DNA of 64,000 bases from Acanthosepion esculentum (GCA_964036315.1 OZ038482.1:16563569-16627568), one strand, 5' to 3'; numbered from the stretch's first letter, positions 31,740 to 42,708 are shown. Numbers and translations are program-made. The notes: generated by a model not told the origin, from the sequence alone.

Positions 31740-32500
31740 TTTCGTCTTTTGAATTCTACACAAAAAATTTGAATGTAAGGAATTTTATTTACATAAGTCA
31801 TAAACCAAACTTTTTTCATCAGATAAAGTTTGTCTCACATAAAATCAAAATTAAATTCTCTCTACTATCTTCCAGCAAATTTAACTATGAATGAATTGCA
31901 GGAGAGATATTCACATCATGTGAATGACCATCAGTTCTAATGGTTTAAAATACAAGCTGAAGACCTTGAACCAGTGAAAGATATCATATGTATTGCATTA
32001 CAAATACATTGAAATACAGCTCTTGAGAGCATCAAAAGTGTATATATTTTTTATACACTCTAATATGTCGGAATGGAAATAAAACAAGATACAGAGATAT
32101 TCGGATAAAAGACTTTTCTGAAGGCAATCAAGCAAAAGTTGTCTGTTGACTTTCTTAATGGAATTTGTACTTTCTTTGTTTATTTCTATTAAAAAAACCT
32201 ATGCGTAAACCAAGAGTGGAAATTAGTAGCACATAGGAACAGTAACATGCCATCATACTGAACAAAAATTATACCAATGACATATACCTTTGCGCTAATT
32301 AATTGAAATAAAACAAATAATTATTATTTACTATTTTTCATATCTTTCCAACCAAACATGACCCCGTATGCATGTTAGGACTTCATATGTTCATTCCATG
32401 AGGTCATTCCTTACAAATTGACCACAGATTCTCGATTGGATTTAAATCAGGAGAGTTTCTGGGTCAGTCTATAGTACTTTGATTTACTCACCGGTAAGGC
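31740..32500. other. Anonymous sequence
   Basis: Nothing recognised except AT-rich intron-like DNA. Confidence 0.5.
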
Positions 32501-32502
32501 TT

Positions 32503-32606
32503 GCACTGTTACAATTTTTGGATGCTGTAAAACTGGTCAGTTCTTTGTACTGCTCCAGTACCTGATTCCTCCTACTATTATCTATCTTTACAAGAGTCAG
32601 AGTATA
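32503..32606 (+). mobile_element. LINE fragment L3, cut at D1
   Basis: 'gatgctgtaaaactggtcag' to 'ctatctttacaagagtcaga' matches 33828-33912 of the longer L3 copy. The match ends exactly where duplicate D1 begins. Confidence 0.75.
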
Positions 32607-32725
32607 AAATAAAAATGTGTTGAAGTTATAGTCAAATTTCTATAATGATACAGTTAAAGTGAGAATCATATTTTCATATACTTAAAGTGAATCATGTTTT
32701 GTCTTGCTAATGTACAAATTGAAAA
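32603..32725 (+). repeat. Dispersed inverted duplicate D1, copy 2
   Basis: Inverse of 29805-29937; see findings. Confidence 0.85.
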
Positions 32726-32844
32726 GTAATGTCATAAGCATGGCCATAGGACAACTAATCAACAGTCAAGACAATAGTGTCTGGGCATGATAAAAATCTG
32801 ATGCAATCATGAATGATGCAATATTTTTCAATACCAAATGAATC

Positions 32845-33220
32845 TCATCATACACCCCAAAAATAAATTCATATTACTGCACACCACTACAAATAACATA
32901 ATCTGAGGAAAAAATAGAAATTGATTACACCCTGTCATTCCAGTGGATTTAAACTGACCGTATGGTGAAAGAAACGAAACTAAAGCAGTTGTTTTGATTA
33001 ATTTGCACAAGGGTGTATATAATGCTTTTGTAAATACCTTGTGAAACTATACCCGAAAATAGATTCATATTACTGCCCACCACTGCAAATGACCTAATCT
33101 GAAGAAAAAATAGAAATCAATTACACCCTGTCACTCCAGTGGGTCTAAAACTGACTGTGTGGTGAAAGAAAGGAAACTAAAACAATTGTTTCAATTAATT
33201 TGCACAAGGGTGTATTCCCC
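32845..33220. repeat. Two tandem copies of a Tc1-type MITE
   Basis: 32850-33021 and 33048-33217 are about 85-90% alike by eye. Both start 'ttcatattactgc' and end 'aatttgcacaagggtgtat'. GGGTGTAT at the right ends mirrors ATACACCC at the left, as in Tc1-type inverted repeats. Confidence 0.7.
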
Positions 33221-33965
33221 CAATCTGTCATTTTCAAAGTAACAGATATATAACAAAATATGAGGACCATCACATTAGACATATTGAAGGCATTTGAAAA
33301 GCTACGACATCGAGGCTTGCTCCACAAGCTCTCCATCTATGGAATCCCTGGAAGAGTTTTCTCTATTAGTTATCCTCTAGTTGTAAATGTTCAGTTCTGC
33401 AAGACTCATGATATTAATGCAGGTGCCCCTCAAGTTATGCTTCTTGGTTAAACCCATCTTCCAGCTTTTTATATTAATGATCTGCCTAAAACCATACACT
33501 AATCTTTTGTGAATATCAATGCAGATTAAACAATGGCTTATGTGGGCGCACCTCTAAAAATCTAGATAACCAGAGACTGGTACCTGATTTCTCTTTTGAC
33601 ATAGCTTCAAAAATTCAGTGGTGGCGGGTGGGGGGGTTGGTTAACTGGTTGGTCACATTCAGTATTTTAAAAGTCAAAACTTTGCATCGCCATCAAGCAG
33701 CCCCTGATTTTCCATCTATTGCAATGAAGTGGTGTTCTCTCAAAGAGGCTCCTCGTCTTGAATGCCTATAGCAATTGAAGCTTACCCCAAACCTCAAGTG
33801 GAATTGTATATGTGATCCGCTTCTAAAGATGCTGTAAAACTGGTCAGTTCTTTTTACCACTCCAGTACCTGATTCCACCTTCTATGATCTACCTTTACAA
33901 GAGCCAGATCAGACCAAAAATGCACTACTGTTGCTGCAAGGAATTGGAGAGCTGAGTTCAAAAGG

Positions 33966-34270
33966 AGGCACAGTGGAGTCATGGATAGCGACTCAGATTG
34001 AGGAATTGGAGAGCCGAGTTCAAATTCCAGTTAAATTCATTACATTCATTTACATAGTAATACCCTTGGGAAAAGTATGATTCCTCTTCTTCTCCCCCCA
34101 GCTATGGGTAAATAGCAGGACAGACTGGGTTCTAAAGCCTTGAATGGCAAGTGGTCTACTGCAGAAAGAAATGGCAATCTACTTCGGAAAAGAATCTGCC
34201 TCGTCAGTCATGTATCAAAAGATACATGATCGCCTAAGTGTGTATCACACATGGCACATAACTAACTGTG
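33966..34270 (+). repeat. tRNA-derived SINE S1, full copy
   Basis: Head 'gtggagtcatggatagcgac' (box A), 'gagttcaaattcc' (box B), body with 'cccttgggaaaagtatgatt', 'taaatagcaggacagactgg', a tail with 'catgtatcaaaagatacatg' (itself a hairpin) and 'tgtgtatcacacatggcaca'. Confidence 0.85.
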
Positions 34271-34271
34271 A

Positions 34272-34568
34272 GGTAAGGTGGAGTAATGGATAGCGGCTCG
34301 GATTGAGGAATCAGAGAGCCGAGTTCAAATTCCAATCAAATTCATTACATTTGTTTACGTGCTAATACCCTTGTAAAGGTATGAATCCTCTTCTTCTCTC
34401 CCCAGCTAAATAGCAGGACAGACTGGGTTCTATAGCCTTGGATGGCAACTGGTCTACCGCAGAAAGAAATGGCAACCTACTGCAGGAAAAAATATCTACC
34501 TTGTCAGTTATGTATCGAAAGATACATGATCACCTAAGTATGTATCACGTATGGCACATAACTGACTG
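34272..34568 (+). repeat. tRNA-derived SINE S1, second copy in tandem
   Basis: Starts 'ggtggagtaatggatagcgg' directly after the first copy, same orientation and tail. Confidence 0.85.
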
Positions 34569-34995
34569 ACTGTAGCTACATCTGGGATGGTGCTGCACAG
34601 TCTTCACTTTCATCTCCTGTTGCAAGTCTCTCACTACTCTACTGCTGTTTCCATGGAAAATGTTCAAATGAGGTACATACCTTAGCTTCCCCGGCTCTAA
34701 CTCACTCAGCTAAGACTTGTCACATCGTGTTTATTGTGGGGTAATGCCTTCATTCCTTTTGTATTCCATTAGTAAGGAATAAGTTCCCCTTGGATAGCTT
34801 CTCCCCAAGAACTGTTGCTTTGGAGAACAGAGTCCCAGGAGGAAGCTTTTCTGACCATTTTGATCTTAACCTCTTCAAGTCTAGTGTTAAACGTTATCTT
34901 TTCCATATATCCACATAAACTGCAAATTCAAATTTGATTCACTTTTCCTGTTAATAACTGTTAGATCATCTGCCCTGCCCAATGGAAACAGAGGA

Positions 34996-35540
34996 AACTA
35001 AAAAGAAAATTCACAACCATGCTTGAAGTCTCAAACAAAAACAACAATAACAATAAAGGAAGTTTAAATAATTCATTGAATATTGAAATCAAATCATTTC
35101 ACATTTAGAGATAAGAATGGAATAAAGAAGAAAAAGTATTAAAAAAAATAATTCAGTAAGTCATCTTAAAGCCTCTGACATAAATTGTAGCAAAAGTTAG
35201 AATAGTTTAAACATTTAAGGAATATAAATCCAAAAATTCGAATAAGTTTGAAATTCAAAGAATATTAACAACTCTTCTCAGGATTCACAGTGAAAAATTG
35301 AACTCTGGTGATTCAATTCTTTAAATGCCAATTCAGGTTTGCAGCTTAAATAAAACTCCAAAGAGAGAAGCAAACATAAAACTCAGAATAATTTGTTTGT
35401 GACTATTTTTTTCAAGGTATGTTTACAATGGAAATCTTTCTACATAGGGAATTTTTTTCAGACGCAGAACAGATAGAGCAGTTGTAAAAATGGTTGGTGG
35501 TAATTTCCTGTTGGGTAGAATTCATTGAATGAAATTCCCT
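34996..35540. other. Anonymous sequence
   Basis: Nothing recognised. Confidence 0.5.
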
Positions 35541-35549
35541 TTTATTTTC

Positions 35550-35745
35550 ACATAAAATTTACTGTGGATCCCATGAGACCATCTTAACTGAAGCGCTTGA
35601 CAAAATTTGTATTGACATTAAAGATCCAATGAAAAAGTGTTTGTTGCGGAATCTGATGAACCAATCAGCTTATAGTAGGGTTCAGTATTTCCTTAGTCTA
35701 TTCAGACAGTTTCAGTATAAAACTACAGATATTTGGTTTGATCAG
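35550..35745 (+). CDS. Orphan open segment ending at a consensus splice donor
   Basis: Plus strand, opposite to the host gene. About 65 codons stay open and end exactly at GATCAG|gtaaga, a consensus donor. The segment reads KIYCGSHETILTEALDKICI, then DIKDPMKKCLLRNLMNQSAY and SRVQYFLSLFRQFQYKTTDI. Composition looks protein-like, but I recognise no family. No convincing acceptor is seen upstream (an in-frame TGA lies just before it). It may be an exon of an unknown gene, a mobile-element exon, or chance. Confidence 0.3.
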
Positions 35746-36323
35746 GTAAGATTTATTCTTATTCTTTTGGTGGAGGAGGGAGATTTTTTTGATTAGGTAA
35801 ATAATTATTTTATTTTTCCTCGGGAAAAATTTTTTTTGAGTAGAAATTTATGTCTTTTGGAAAAGAATCAAAGATTTCTTTTTATAATTACTGAGTTATT
35901 CTTTAATTTTGATTGGAATTAGAATTTGTAAAAGAAATTTTGCAGCACCTATATCACAGAGGTAGCATGTTTAATAGAAAATCTTTCATTTTCATTTTAA
36001 CCCTCTACCTTTTAAGGATTTGACATAAAGAGTGATGATAAAATGAGCTTTAAATGTAATCTATGTAACTTTGGTAAGAGTTACTGTCATTCTAAATTTT
36101 GTTTGAACAATTAAACTGCATTTGTATATTTTTGTTCTTGTAATGTTTCAAGCAAACCCTTCTTCAGCATTCATCAAGTCTCTAATTTGTAAACAAAGAA
36201 GGAAAATAAAGTTTCTCCTGAAAAACAATGTTATTTTCTTTTTGTTTGCGATGTTGTGATAACAACTTCAAGAAAACAAAGAAAGGATTTAATTTTCCAA
36301 AAAGAATTTCAAAGCATCTAATG

Positions 36324-37048
36324 CAGTAGTTCCCAACCACTGTGCTGTGGCACATTGGTGTGCTGTGGAATGATTACTGGTGTGCTGTGAAGAGATAATA
36401 CCTAGAAGCCATTTAATTTCATTTTGTTTCATAAAGACATTCAATTTCTTAATCATGATGACACCGCTCAATTCAAAATCACCGAATTTCTAGATTTATC
36501 AGTCATCAACCTTTTCAATTTTGAGTTATGTGAAGAGGAAGAATTAGCAAGCCTTTCCAGTGATCGTGATCTCAAATTAAAGTACACACAACTGCCATTG
36601 GATGCCTTTTGGATTTCTGTTATAGAAGAGTATCCAACTCTAAGTAAAAAAGCCATCAAAATCTTACTGCAATTCTCAACTTCGTACCTATGTGAACTGG
36701 GATTTTCTTACCTAAACAACATTAAAAATAAAAAACGTGAAAGACTTAAAAATATTGAAAAAGAGTTAAGAGTGTGTCTCTCACACATTCGCCCAAATAT
36801 TGCAGCAGTAGTCAAGAAGCACCAGGCACAACTGTCACACTGACATTCACCATTATTATTTTATACCCGATATTGAATACAGGATATGTTGATTTATGGG
36901 AATAAAAATTCTTCTTATATAATATTCTTTGTTTTTTATTATTTTATTGCAAAAAGGCTTTATGGGGGGGAAATATTTATTTTTTGTGATAGGTGTGCCA
37001 CGAAAATTTAATAGTGTGCCGCCATGTAAAAAAGGTTGGGAACCACTG
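36324..37048 (+). mobile_element. hAT (Charlie-like) element, internally deleted, with 8-bp TSD
   Basis: 725 bp. Left end CAGTAGTTCCCAACCACTGT and right end (inverse) CAGTGGTTCCCAACCTTTTT are typical hAT-Charlie inverted repeats. Flanked by perfect 8-bp duplications ATCTAATG at 36316-36323 and 37049-37056. Subterminal 'gtgtgctgtg' repeats lie just inside. It holds only the last part of a transposase. Confidence 0.93.
36424..36843 (+). pseudogene. hAT transposase C-terminal (dimerisation) fragment
   Basis: 139 open codons without an ATG start. The end reads DAFWISVIEEYPTLSKKAIK, ILLQFSTSYLCELGFSYLNN, IKNKKRERLKN and HIRPNIAAVVKKHQAQLSH, the hAT C-terminal dimerisation region also seen in ZBED/FAM200-type domesticated proteins. 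The N-terminal BED finger and catalytic core are missing. The frame is unbroken, which suggests a fairly young copy. Alternative: an exon captured in a host transcript, for which I see no splice sites. Confidence 0.82.
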
Positions 37049-37059
37049 ATCTAATGTAT

Positions 37060-38155
37060 CAACATAATCTCAGCTCTCTCTGACAACTTACATTGTGCAA
37101 ATGCGCTTATAGAATAATCAAGAGTGCTCTCCCCTTGTTTTATTATTCTCATCTTTGAGAGAGCTATTTCTGTTTACTGGGACTATAAAAGGACACTTTA
37201 CATGAACCTTACACCTGCACACATTTGTCATTACCCTCCCTATTTTGCTATTGCTGAATGCTTTTTTAGGATTAACATTCTCATCTTTTTTGTTTTTATC
37301 ACATTGTTTCAGGTTTCCTCAGGAATATACTGAATTTTTTCTGTGGGTTTTAAGTAGAACCATTTATTGTTTCCATTCCTTGTTTATTTTACCTGCCCAG
37401 AGCTCATGTAATACATAACTCCCTGTTAAATAATAACAAGATAATGGAATAAAGCCAGCAACAAGCATCTAAATTCAGTGATATATATCCCTTAGGATTC
37501 TCTAGCAGAAATAATTTTGAACTTTAAGTTGAACATTTCTCTTCTAAATAGGAACACTCCCATATGGTGTTCATATTTATGCTTGCCTTACTAAGTTATC
37601 ATAGCATATATCCTGATATTTTCAACTCACTTATCTTCCAAAAATATCTACCATAACAAAGTGCAAGAGATGAGAGCATACCACAGCCTGAATGTAATAA
37701 AGAGTTCAGTTCATAATTCCCCGAATATTGCAGAATGAAGTTTAAACTTAGAAAAATTGGGAGGTACGTCAGTTAAAGTGTTATGATAAAAACAACAAGG
37801 ATGGGGATGGTAGTATCAAAAAGTAATTCAATGAGAAAATCCTCTGTTTAAACTTATAAGTTTCTTTTATTTACTTGATGATATTAAACTTGCTAGTCAA
37901 ATATATCAGAAAATTAAATATATGGGAAGTATCTTAACAGATGACAGCAAGTGTTAGACTAAAATCTGAAGGCACATTAGAATAGTGAAAGAGTCCTTCC
38001 AAAAGTAAAACAAAGTATAAAGAAACAGGAAAACTTCATTTAAGAGAAAATAATTCTGAACTGTTATATAACATCAATTGTCTTAAAAGACAATGAATGT
38101 TGAACAATTTCTTCAAAGATGAAAAGGAGACTTGAGGTAACACATAGATGTAATT
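37060..38155. other. Anonymous sequence
   Basis: The open frame at 37124-37333 is hydrophobic but has no recognisable domain. Nothing else. Confidence 0.5.
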
Positions 38156-38158
38156 TTT

Positions 38159-38995
38159 AAGCATTTCACCCCAAGCAAGTCGGGTGTGCCACTAGCACAC
38201 AAGTGGTTACAGAGAGTGAGAGCAAGAGTAAAGAGGGGTGTTTGAGGAAAGGATATAGAGAAGGACGGGGATCAGGATCAAGGCATCAGAAGATGTCGAT
38301 TGATATTACACTTGAATATTTGGAGATTACAGCTATCAGGGAAGCAAGTAGGAGGAAGGGAGTTCCCATCTCTGTCCCATAATGATTGTTCCATTTTTGC
38401 ACAAATTTCAATGACTCAATGGAACAATCATTATGGGACAGAGGTAGAATAATATAGAAGAATGGCTGGTTTAATAATCAGATTAAATTGAATGAAGAGA
38501 GGAAACATTTTTTTAAGCATTTCACCCCAAGCAAGTCGGGTGTGCCACTAGCACACAAAGGGTTACAGAGAGTGAGAGCAAGAGTAAAGAGGGGTGTTTG
38601 AGGAAAGGATATAGAGAAGGACGGGGATCAGGATCAAGGCATCAGAAGATGTCGATTGATATTACACTTGAATATTTGAAGATTATAGCTATCAGGGAAG
38701 CAAGTAGGAGGAAGGGAGTTCCCATCTCTGTCCCATAATGATTGTTCCATTTTTGCACAAATTTCATAGATTCAATGGAACAATCATTATGGGACAGAGG
38801 TAGAATAATATAGAAGAATGGCTGGTTTAATAATCAGATTAAATTGAATGAAGAGAGGAAACATTTTTTTAAGCATTTCACCCCAAGCAAGATGGGTGTG
38901 CCACTAGCACCCAAGGGGTTACAGAGAGTGAGAGCAAGAGTAAAGAGGGGTGTTTGAGGAAAGGATATAGAAAAGGATGGCGATAAGTAAGCAAC
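38159..38995 (-). repeat. 356-bp tandem repeat of a LINE L2 3' end
   Basis: 'aagcatttcaccccaagcaa' starts at 38159, 38515 and 38871, so the unit is exactly 356 bp (two full, one partial). Its start is the inverse of the L2 3' signature. Each full unit contains an inverted repeat: 'ctgtcccataatgattgttc' and its inverse 25 bp later. Confidence 0.92.
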
Positions 38996-39983
38996 AGGAA
39001 AGTTTTAAAGAAACAAAATAAAAATGAATACATATACTTAGTATCAAAAAGAGTCAGTTGAAATTTCTGGGACACTTAATGTGGAAAGAAGGGTTGGAGA
39101 ATTTTAAACTCACAGGTCATATTGAAGGCAAGAGAGACAGAGGGAAACAGCAAGTAACCTATCTAAGCGATTTTGCGTAAGCGATGGCAGAACAGGGAGT
39201 GGCAAGGATAGTAAAAAGACAAAAAGAGGTATAAAATATAGGAAGTTGTGAATGACCATAATCCCTCGTACCAAAGGACATGGTACATAGAATAAGTCAC
39301 ATATATAGTTTATGATGTAGGAGAGAAATGTTATAGCAGAGTAGTTTATGGCAATAATTATTCTGGGCATAAGTTGCAAATCTTTGTAAATAAACATCTT
39401 GACCTTTTCTGTTGGTAAAATTTGCCTCTGTCTAATGTCCAGATAATCATTATTTGGATAAATGTTCACAAATATATTCACTTCCAAGCACAAACATGTA
39501 AACAGGGATGCACCTCAAAATGCTCTCACACCAATAAATATACATATGCAGCTTATAACATACACCGACACATGTTGAAAGTAAACCTTTTACATTTATC
39601 GTAAATAATGATTCTTACATCTATTAACGGATCTCTTGACTTTTGCCTTCTAACAGAAAAAAAAATTTACCACAGTTGCCATCTAGAGCATTGTTTATTA
39701 TAAGTCATTGAGATGGGTGCTCAAAAACATGGCCTAGTGCCAGACTTGGTTCAGCCTATTTGTTGCTGTTCACTCATAGTTATGTATCTGCTAATATATC
39801 TCTGGCCATTCAGCTTTATTTTTCTTCTTCATGGCCTGCTTAGTGGCTGAGATAGTTGGATACAATAGGATGTTGAAAATTCTCAGCCTGATCCACTTCC
39901 AAAAAATTAATATTTCAATGAGCAAAAACATTAGAAATACTGATTTTTGAAAGTGGACTGGGCCAAGTATTTTTCAGCATACA

Positions 39984-39985
<2 letters not shown>
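38996..39985. other. Anonymous sequence
   Basis: Includes a SINE-like tail 'acatggcctagtgccagact' at 39730, similar to 6447. The minus-strand open frame 39110-39493 has no recognisable domain. Confidence 0.5.

Positions 39986-40049
<64 letters not shown>
39986..40049. repeat. (TA)n microsatellite
   Basis: Uninterrupted TA repeat. Confidence 0.95.
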
Positions 40050-40051
<2 letters not shown>

Positions 40052-40210
40052 ATAAAAGGAACATTCGGACAGTTTTTATATAATTTATCATCCAAAAAGA
40101 AAAAAATTATTAGATTGCATGAGAAATTGTATAAAAACAATAAATAAAAGCACCTTGTCTGTCGTATTCAATGAAATGTGCATGAAAGAAGGATTGCTGC
40201 CTAAATACAC
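40050..40210 (+). mobile_element. Penelope-type unit P7, copy 1
   Basis: 'acagtttttatataatttat' to 'gcatgaaagaaggattgctg' is the inverse of 40845-40985. It can read STLSVVFNEMCMKEGLLPKY, a segment also seen at 40765-41016 (minus) and 46200-46300 (minus), perhaps the start of the element's ORF. Confidence 0.6.
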
Positions 40211-40217
40211 AATTATA

Positions 40218-40250
<33 letters not shown>

Positions 40251-40260
40251 CTTTCTCTCA

Positions 40261-40296
<36 letters not shown>

Positions 40297-40297
40297 G
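40211..40297. repeat. (TATC)n-(CT)n-(TA)n compound microsatellite
   Basis: Three repeat types in succession. Confidence 0.95.
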
Positions 40298-40770
40298 ATG
40301 AAAATGTATAAAAGACAAAGCAAAATCCGAATATGTGAGTTTACTGTTTTTTATTTTGTTTTTGTTTTTGTTATTCTGTCGACGTCAGACGTTTCGGTCA
40401 AATAGACCTTCTTCAGGACATGGTTAATGGAGACATATTTATATTAGATTTAAGTTAGATGAAGAGACGATATATACAGGACTGGTCAGAAACAGAAAAA
40501 CTGAAATTCTAAAGTCAGAGTATTCTTTCTTGGAGTCGGATACGCTGGCGTCACGTGGGCGGCGCTACGAAAACCTGCTCCCAGGGAAGAGATTTTATCC
40601 CAAGTGGAAAGTGGGGGGGACCTATTTAAAACTATAGCTTATCGGTACGTTTGTCAAGCATTAATCTTGCTAGAAAACTTGATATATTAAAGAAAAAACA
40701 AAAACAAAATAAAAAACAGTAAACTCACATATTCGAATTTTGCTTTGTCTTTTCCACATTTTCATCATAC
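40298..40770 (-). mobile_element. Penelope-type unit P1 with long centre
   Basis: Left arm 40298-40420 matches 27598-27718; the inverse arm is only partial (40690-40770). The 250-bp centre includes GC-rich 'cgctggcgtcacgtgggcgg', unlike anything else nearby. Confidence 0.75.
40377..40420 (-). ncRNA. Hammerhead-like ribozyme, P1, best copy in the window
   Basis: 44 nt on the minus strand: helix I TGTC/GACA (4 perfect pairs), CTGAAGA, extra A, helix II GGTC-TATTT-GACC, GAAA, helix III CGTC-T-GACG, cleavage triplet GTC. All conserved core residues (C3 U4 G5 A6 G8 A9 G12 A13 A14 A15.1-U16.1, H17 = C) are present. Helix III has a one-base loop and is self-complementary, so a dimer is the likely active form, as proposed for short-helix-III hammerheads of Penelope-like elements. 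Confidence 0.72.
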
Positions 40771-40844
40771 CGTCGGATCTACATCCGCATATTTGCTTAC
40801 ATATATATATATATATATATATACATATATATTTGTGTATTTAG

Positions 40845-41040
40845 GCAGGAATCCTTCTTTCATGCAAGTTTCATTAAATATGACAGACAAAGTGCTTTGA
40901 TTAAGTTTTTTATATAATTTCTCATATGGTCTTACAATTTTTTTTCTTCCCAGTAGATAAATTATATAAAAACTGTCCAAATGTTGTTCTTTTCCTGAGT
41001 GCTTTCGGCTATACATTTAGCCATTTTCAAGGTTGAAATA
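40845..41040 (-). mobile_element. Penelope-type unit P7, inverse copy
   Basis: Inverse of 40050-40210 plus a ribozyme-like core at its end. Confidence 0.6.
40996..41034 (-). ncRNA. Hammerhead-like motif with U3-A8 core, P7
   Basis: Minus strand TTGAAAA, extra T, helix II GGCTA/TAGCC with six-base loop, GAAA, GC, then ACTC. Helix I is not convincing. Confidence 0.4.
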
Positions 41041-41559
41041 TATTAACTGTTAACTAGAAATAGATTGTTGTATGTATGTATTTATATAATGTTTTATTTT
41101 CAAAACACAGTCAACATATTGTGTCCATGTAAAAAAAAAAAGGGCTAAAAATAATGGAAGCTTTATTAATAAAAACCTAAAACCAACACTCAGTAATATC
41201 AACTATGAACATGGACACGAGAAAAGCACAGTATTTTTTTCCTACCCAAGTACTTTCAAACTCCTTTGAGATGATCCTCAGGGGTGAATTGCAAAGACAA
41301 ACTTATTCTAACTGTGATTATTGTGATGGTGATTTTTAAAAACATGCATGAATGTGTTCTGTTAGATTTTAAAATTTAAAATTTATCTGTTGTAGCTATG
41401 GAATTATTTGCAAAACAAGCATCCCAATATAACCAGAAATTGGTAGAAATGCAAATGATATTAAATGTTTATTAAATGCACTTCAACATGTGGCTGCTAC
41501 ACTCATAATAAATTTTGTTCAGTGATGGTTGATAAAAATATCGAATTATGAATTCAAGT

Positions 41560-41675
41560 GATTGATATCAGGGATAAAGCATATTTAAATATAAAAGTGG
41601 CAACAGTCTGTTTCATGATTGTATTTAAGCATGAAACAGACGGTCACCATCAGATGTTGACCTCAATGTACACTT
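41560..41675 (+). mobile_element. Degraded P9 unit
   Basis: Keeps 'gggataaagcatatttaaat', 'agcatgaaacagacggtcac' and 'gttgacctcaatgtacactt'. Confidence 0.5.
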
Positions 41676-41790
41676 TTATATATATATATATATATATTAT
41701 CCGATGCAATGAGAACGAAAGTAATATATAAATTCCAACGTTCGCAGCGTTAATTCAAAAAAGAGCTTGATACAGATAGTAGAGCGATAA

Positions 41791-42280
41791 TTATTTATTT
41801 ATTATAATTTTATCATATAGACAAAACCATTTTACTCACAACAAAGATGCAACTTGGTTTCAGTGCATTTCAACTGCACATCTACAGGTGAGGGTTGACA
41901 TTGGTTATAAACAATCCTGTTTCTAGGCAAGCCGGATGTAGAACGTTACTTCCTTTTTTCCATTTACTTGAGAAAAAAAATGTACATACAAAATATATAT
42001 ACATTAACCACCCGGCCCACCCATTACCAAACTGCTATCAACAACCACTATTGTTTCACTCAGATACTTTATATATATGTTGTATGTACATTTTTTTTCT
42101 CAAAAAAATGGAAAAAAGGAAGTGACGTTCTACATCCGACTTGCCTACAAACAGGATTGTTTATAACCAATGTCGACCCTCACCTGTAGATGTGCAGTTG
42201 AAATGCACTGAAACCAAGTTGCATCTTTGTAGTGAGTAAAATGGTTTTGTCTATATGATAAAATTATAATAAATAAATAA
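41791..42280. mobile_element. Inverted pair of Penelope-type units, family P4
   Basis: Arms of about 205 bp (41791-41997 and 42073-42280) around a 75-bp CA/CCC-rich centre. Each arm contains CACCTGTAGATG, a GTGCA/TGCAC hairpin, CTGAAACC: a hammerhead-like order with a broken CUGANGA (CTGTAGA). Confidence 0.8.
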
Positions 42281-42700
42281 TATATATATATTTATATATT
42301 TAAGAACGGGAATGCTTGAGCATTTGGGTCAACATATGTCATTTCTAACTTTCGACATATAACTGAAAACAATATATTTGTCAAGAAACATATATGTCAC
42401 ATTAAACATGACATGTTTCCATTTCACAAAGTTTGAATGGCACAAAAGAACAAGATTCTGCTAAAAATTTTCTATTCTATACTCTGATAAGGGAATTTCT
42501 CTAAATAATATGACTTAATGTAAGTAACTTTATACCAAAGGCAAAAGACTTTATGAACCACATTAGAAATTAAGGTGCAAATGACAGAATCCTATGAAGA
42601 TAGCTCAAGTGCATCTTCAATTATGAAGATTTCAGTCAATAGAATGATGGAAAATTTTGTATAAACCTAATACATATATGCATATATACATACATATACA
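42281..42700. other. Anonymous sequence
   Basis: Nothing recognised. Confidence 0.5.
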
Positions 42701-42704
42701 GAGG

Positions 42705-42708
42705 TCAG

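Larger units (their letters stand above)
33255..34995 (+). mobile_element. LINE, family L3, RT part to 3' end, split by two SINEs
   Basis: 33260-33450 reads TLDILKAFEKLRHRGLLHKL (RT motif A, catalytic Asp kept), SIYGIPGRVFSI, DINAGAPQVMLLG (motif B); then FYINDLPK and a decayed NINAD*T where FADDT is expected. The text breaks at about 33930 (YKSQIRPKMHYCC) and resumes at 34572 with YIWDGAAQSSLSS, LLYCCFHGKCSNEV, FSPRTVALENRVPGGSFSDH. The two halves fit without loss, so the SINEs inserted afterwards. Confidence 0.82.

Noticed and set aside
31307..31819. Repeat proteins of 105-142 residues on both strands
   Set aside because: All come from the 21-bp minisatellite; four competing frames are open only because the unit is a multiple of three.
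36424..36843. Domesticated hAT gene (ZBED-like)
   Set aside because: Precise element ends and target duplications show a simple deleted transposon; there is no start codon and there are no splice signals.
41870..42210. P4 as an active hammerhead
   Set aside because: Hairpin and GAAA-like parts are in order, but the core reads CTGTAGA in both arms, so A6 is lost; kept only as a degenerate relative.
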